A DNA stretch of 64,000 nt from Actinotalea soli (GTDB taxonomy: Bacteria; Actinomycetota; Actinomycetes; Actinomycetales; Cellulomonadaceae): assembly GCF_017565425.1 (NCBI RefSeq), contig NZ_JAGEMK010000011.1, positions 62,001 through 126,000 on the forward strand, given 5' to 3'. Of this stretch, positions 63,154-64,000 are shown in pieces. Each line of letters begins with the position of its first letter. Positions within the stretch are counted from its first letter, which is position 1. Under the pieces are notes generated by a model. The model saw only the letters and a program-made list of their open reading frames with translations. It had not been told where the DNA came from and made no database searches. The translations under genes and the position numbers were made by a program.

Positions 63154-63345
63154 GGGATCCCCTCCTCGTGTCGATGTGCCCGTGCTTCGCGCGACGGTCA
63201 TCGATCGAGGTCCGCGGAGCCGGCCGAGAACGGCCCTCCGCGAGCCACTACCGAGGACCGGACGCCGGTTCTGGGCGGTACTGGTTGATGCGGTGGTACT
63301 GCGTGTCGATCAGTCGTGCTGGTGGTGCCGGGCACTGGCCTGACA

Positions 63346-63384
63346 CCGGACCAGCCCGGGCCCGTGGGGCCCGGGCTGGTCCGG
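63346..63384 (-). terminator. Strong hairpin between rpsO and pnp
   Basis: A perfect 18-base inverted repeat, CCGGACCAGCCCGGGCCC (63346-63363) and its complement (63367-63384), with a 3-base loop, begins six bases after the rpsO stop. It can act as a terminator, or as a processing site if transcription continues into pnp. It has no T-run. The rest of the gap to the pnp start (63154-63345) shows nothing else clear. Confidence 0.85.
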
Positions 63385-63389
63385 GGAAG

Positions 63390-63659
63390 TCAGCGGCGGA
63401 GGCCGAGACGCTCGATCAGGCTGCGGTAGCGGGCGATGTCGATCCTCTGCAGGTAGCCGAGGAGGCGACGGCGCTGACCGACCAGCAGGAGCAGGCCACG
63501 ACGCGAGTGGTGGTCGTGCTTGTGCTCCTTGAGGTGCTCGGTCAGGTCCTTGATGCGCTGCGACAGCATCGCGATCTGGACCTCGGGCGAACCCGTGTCG
63601 TTCTCGGTGGTCGCGTACTCGGTCATGATGCGCTGCTTCGTGGCGGCGTCGAGGGGCAC
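63390..63659 (-). CDS. rpsO: 30S ribosomal protein S15
   Basis: The 89-residue protein is a complete S15: [67 protein letters not shown]..., the full-length standard form that binds 16S rRNA helices and helps start 30S assembly. GTG at 63659 is preceded by AGGAGA. It lies between ribF and pnp, the canonical bacterial order, and has its own promoter. Confidence 0.98.
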   Translation of the reverse strand: MPLDAATKQRIMTEYATTENDTGSPEVQIAMLSQRIKDLTEHLKEHKHDHHSRRGLLLLVGQRRRLLGYLQRIDIARYRSLIERLGLRR

Positions 63660-63748
63660 GGGCTCTCCTGGGGTTCTCTCGTTGCGCGGTGCTCCGGGGC
63701 ATGTCCACCCGGGCGCTCTGGTTCCGCGGCCGATCTGACGGCCCTGGC

Positions 63749-63778
63749 ATGCTATCAGTCGGCCTCCGAGGCCCCCAA
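63749..63778 (-). promoter_or_regulatory. rpsO promoter
   Basis: On the minus strand, TTGGGG (63773-63778) and TAGCAT (63749-63754) are spaced 18 bases. The -10 follows immediately after the ribF stop codon and the -35 lies inside ribF. The leader would be about 85 bases. Confidence 0.6.
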
Positions 63779-64000
63779 CACCAGCGGACCAGGAGCAAGC
63801 AGGTCCCGGGCACGTGCGACGTCCTTCGCCATCTGCGTGACGAGGTCCTCGACGGTGTCGAAGCGTACGGTCGGCCGCAGGCGGGCGACCAGCTCGAGGA
63901 CGACCTCCTCGTCGTACAGGTCGAGGTCGGTGCGGTCGAGGACGTAGGCCTCGACGCGACGCTGGACCTCGTCGAAGGTCGGGTTCGTCCCGATCGAGAT
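63755..64000 (-). CDS. ribF: Bifunctional riboflavin kinase/FAD synthetase, C-terminal part (cut by window edge)
   Basis: The frame is open from 64000 to the stop at 63755-63757 and translates as [20 protein letters not shown] and then [21 protein letters not shown], the C-terminal riboflavin kinase domain with the SIGTNPTF motif of RibF. The start and the FAD synthetase domain lie beyond the window. The gene is upstream of rpsO, as usual. The tail [15 protein letters not shown] is typical of the end of actinobacterial RibF. Confidence 0.92.
   Translation of the reverse strand: MSIGTNPTFDEVQRRVEAYVLDRTDLDLYDEEVVLELVARLRPTVRFDTVEDLVTQMAKDVARARDLLAPGPLVLGASEAD

Overview
This window is a gene-dense, very GC-rich stretch of chromosome from an actinobacterium. 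The gene content and order suggest Micrococcales, perhaps near Cellulomonadaceae; that placement is inference from memory of gene neighbourhoods, not from a search. The supporting marks are a divergent lexA/LysM SOS pair, NrdR, DUF3040/DUF3046/DUF5302 proteins, a PAC2 protein, HelD, Lhr beside an Nei2-type glycosylase, a gluABCD-type transporter, GTG starts and actinobacterial SOS boxes. I saw no tRNA, rRNA, CRISPR array, insertion sequence or prophage. Both edges cut a gene: the 3' end of a TgpA-like transglutaminase on the left and the 3' part of ribF on the right.

Layout. 1-9 kb: tail of a TgpA-like gene, DUF3040, an SOS-controlled HEPN-dinB unit, a spermidine-synthase-like enzyme, a cold-shock gene, a PAC2 protein and a translationally coupled signalling triad (receiver-PP2C phosphatase, CHASE3-type histidine kinase, Rcp1-like receiver). 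9-19.5 kb: HelD-type RNA polymerase remodeller, an anchored matrixin-like protease, serA, DUF5302, an aldo/keto reductase, an acyl-CoA ligase, an unknown helical protein, nrdR, and the divergent LysM division inhibitor and lexA. 19.5-30.6 kb: ldh, dinG, hflX, an rRNA-methyltransferase-like gene, dapF-miaA-unknown, two tandem YbjN genes and miaB. 30.7-34.2 kb: gluABCD-like amino-acid importer with an extreme G/C homopolymer tract between gluB and gluC. 34.2-40.5 kb: RNase Y, recX, recA, an ABC-2 exporter and DUF3046. 40.5-46.8 kb: lhr, nei2 and a ClgR-like regulator. 47-64 kb: cinA, pgsA, a GGDEF-EAL protein, ftsK, dapA, folA, thyA, azlCD, GNAT, dapB, an M16 peptidase, pnp, rpsO and ribF.

How they work together. 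DNA-damage response is the strongest theme. LexA and RecA are both here, and SOS boxes lie at three promoters: HEPN-dinB (perfect palindrome), the lexA/LysM divergent region (three boxes) and recA. DinG, RecX, Lhr, Nei2 and LexA-controlled DinB add repair and tolerance functions. RNA metabolism is a second theme (RNase Y, PNPase, MiaA/MiaB, HflX, Csp), and lysine/diaminopimelate synthesis is spread over dapF, dapA and dapB. Many start codons sit 6-8 bases after a TANNNT hexamer, which suggests leaderless transcription is common here. The least explained items are the SOS-controlled HEPN protein, the homopolymer tract in the transporter operon, and RNase Y present while no RNase J gene lies between dapA and ftsK.
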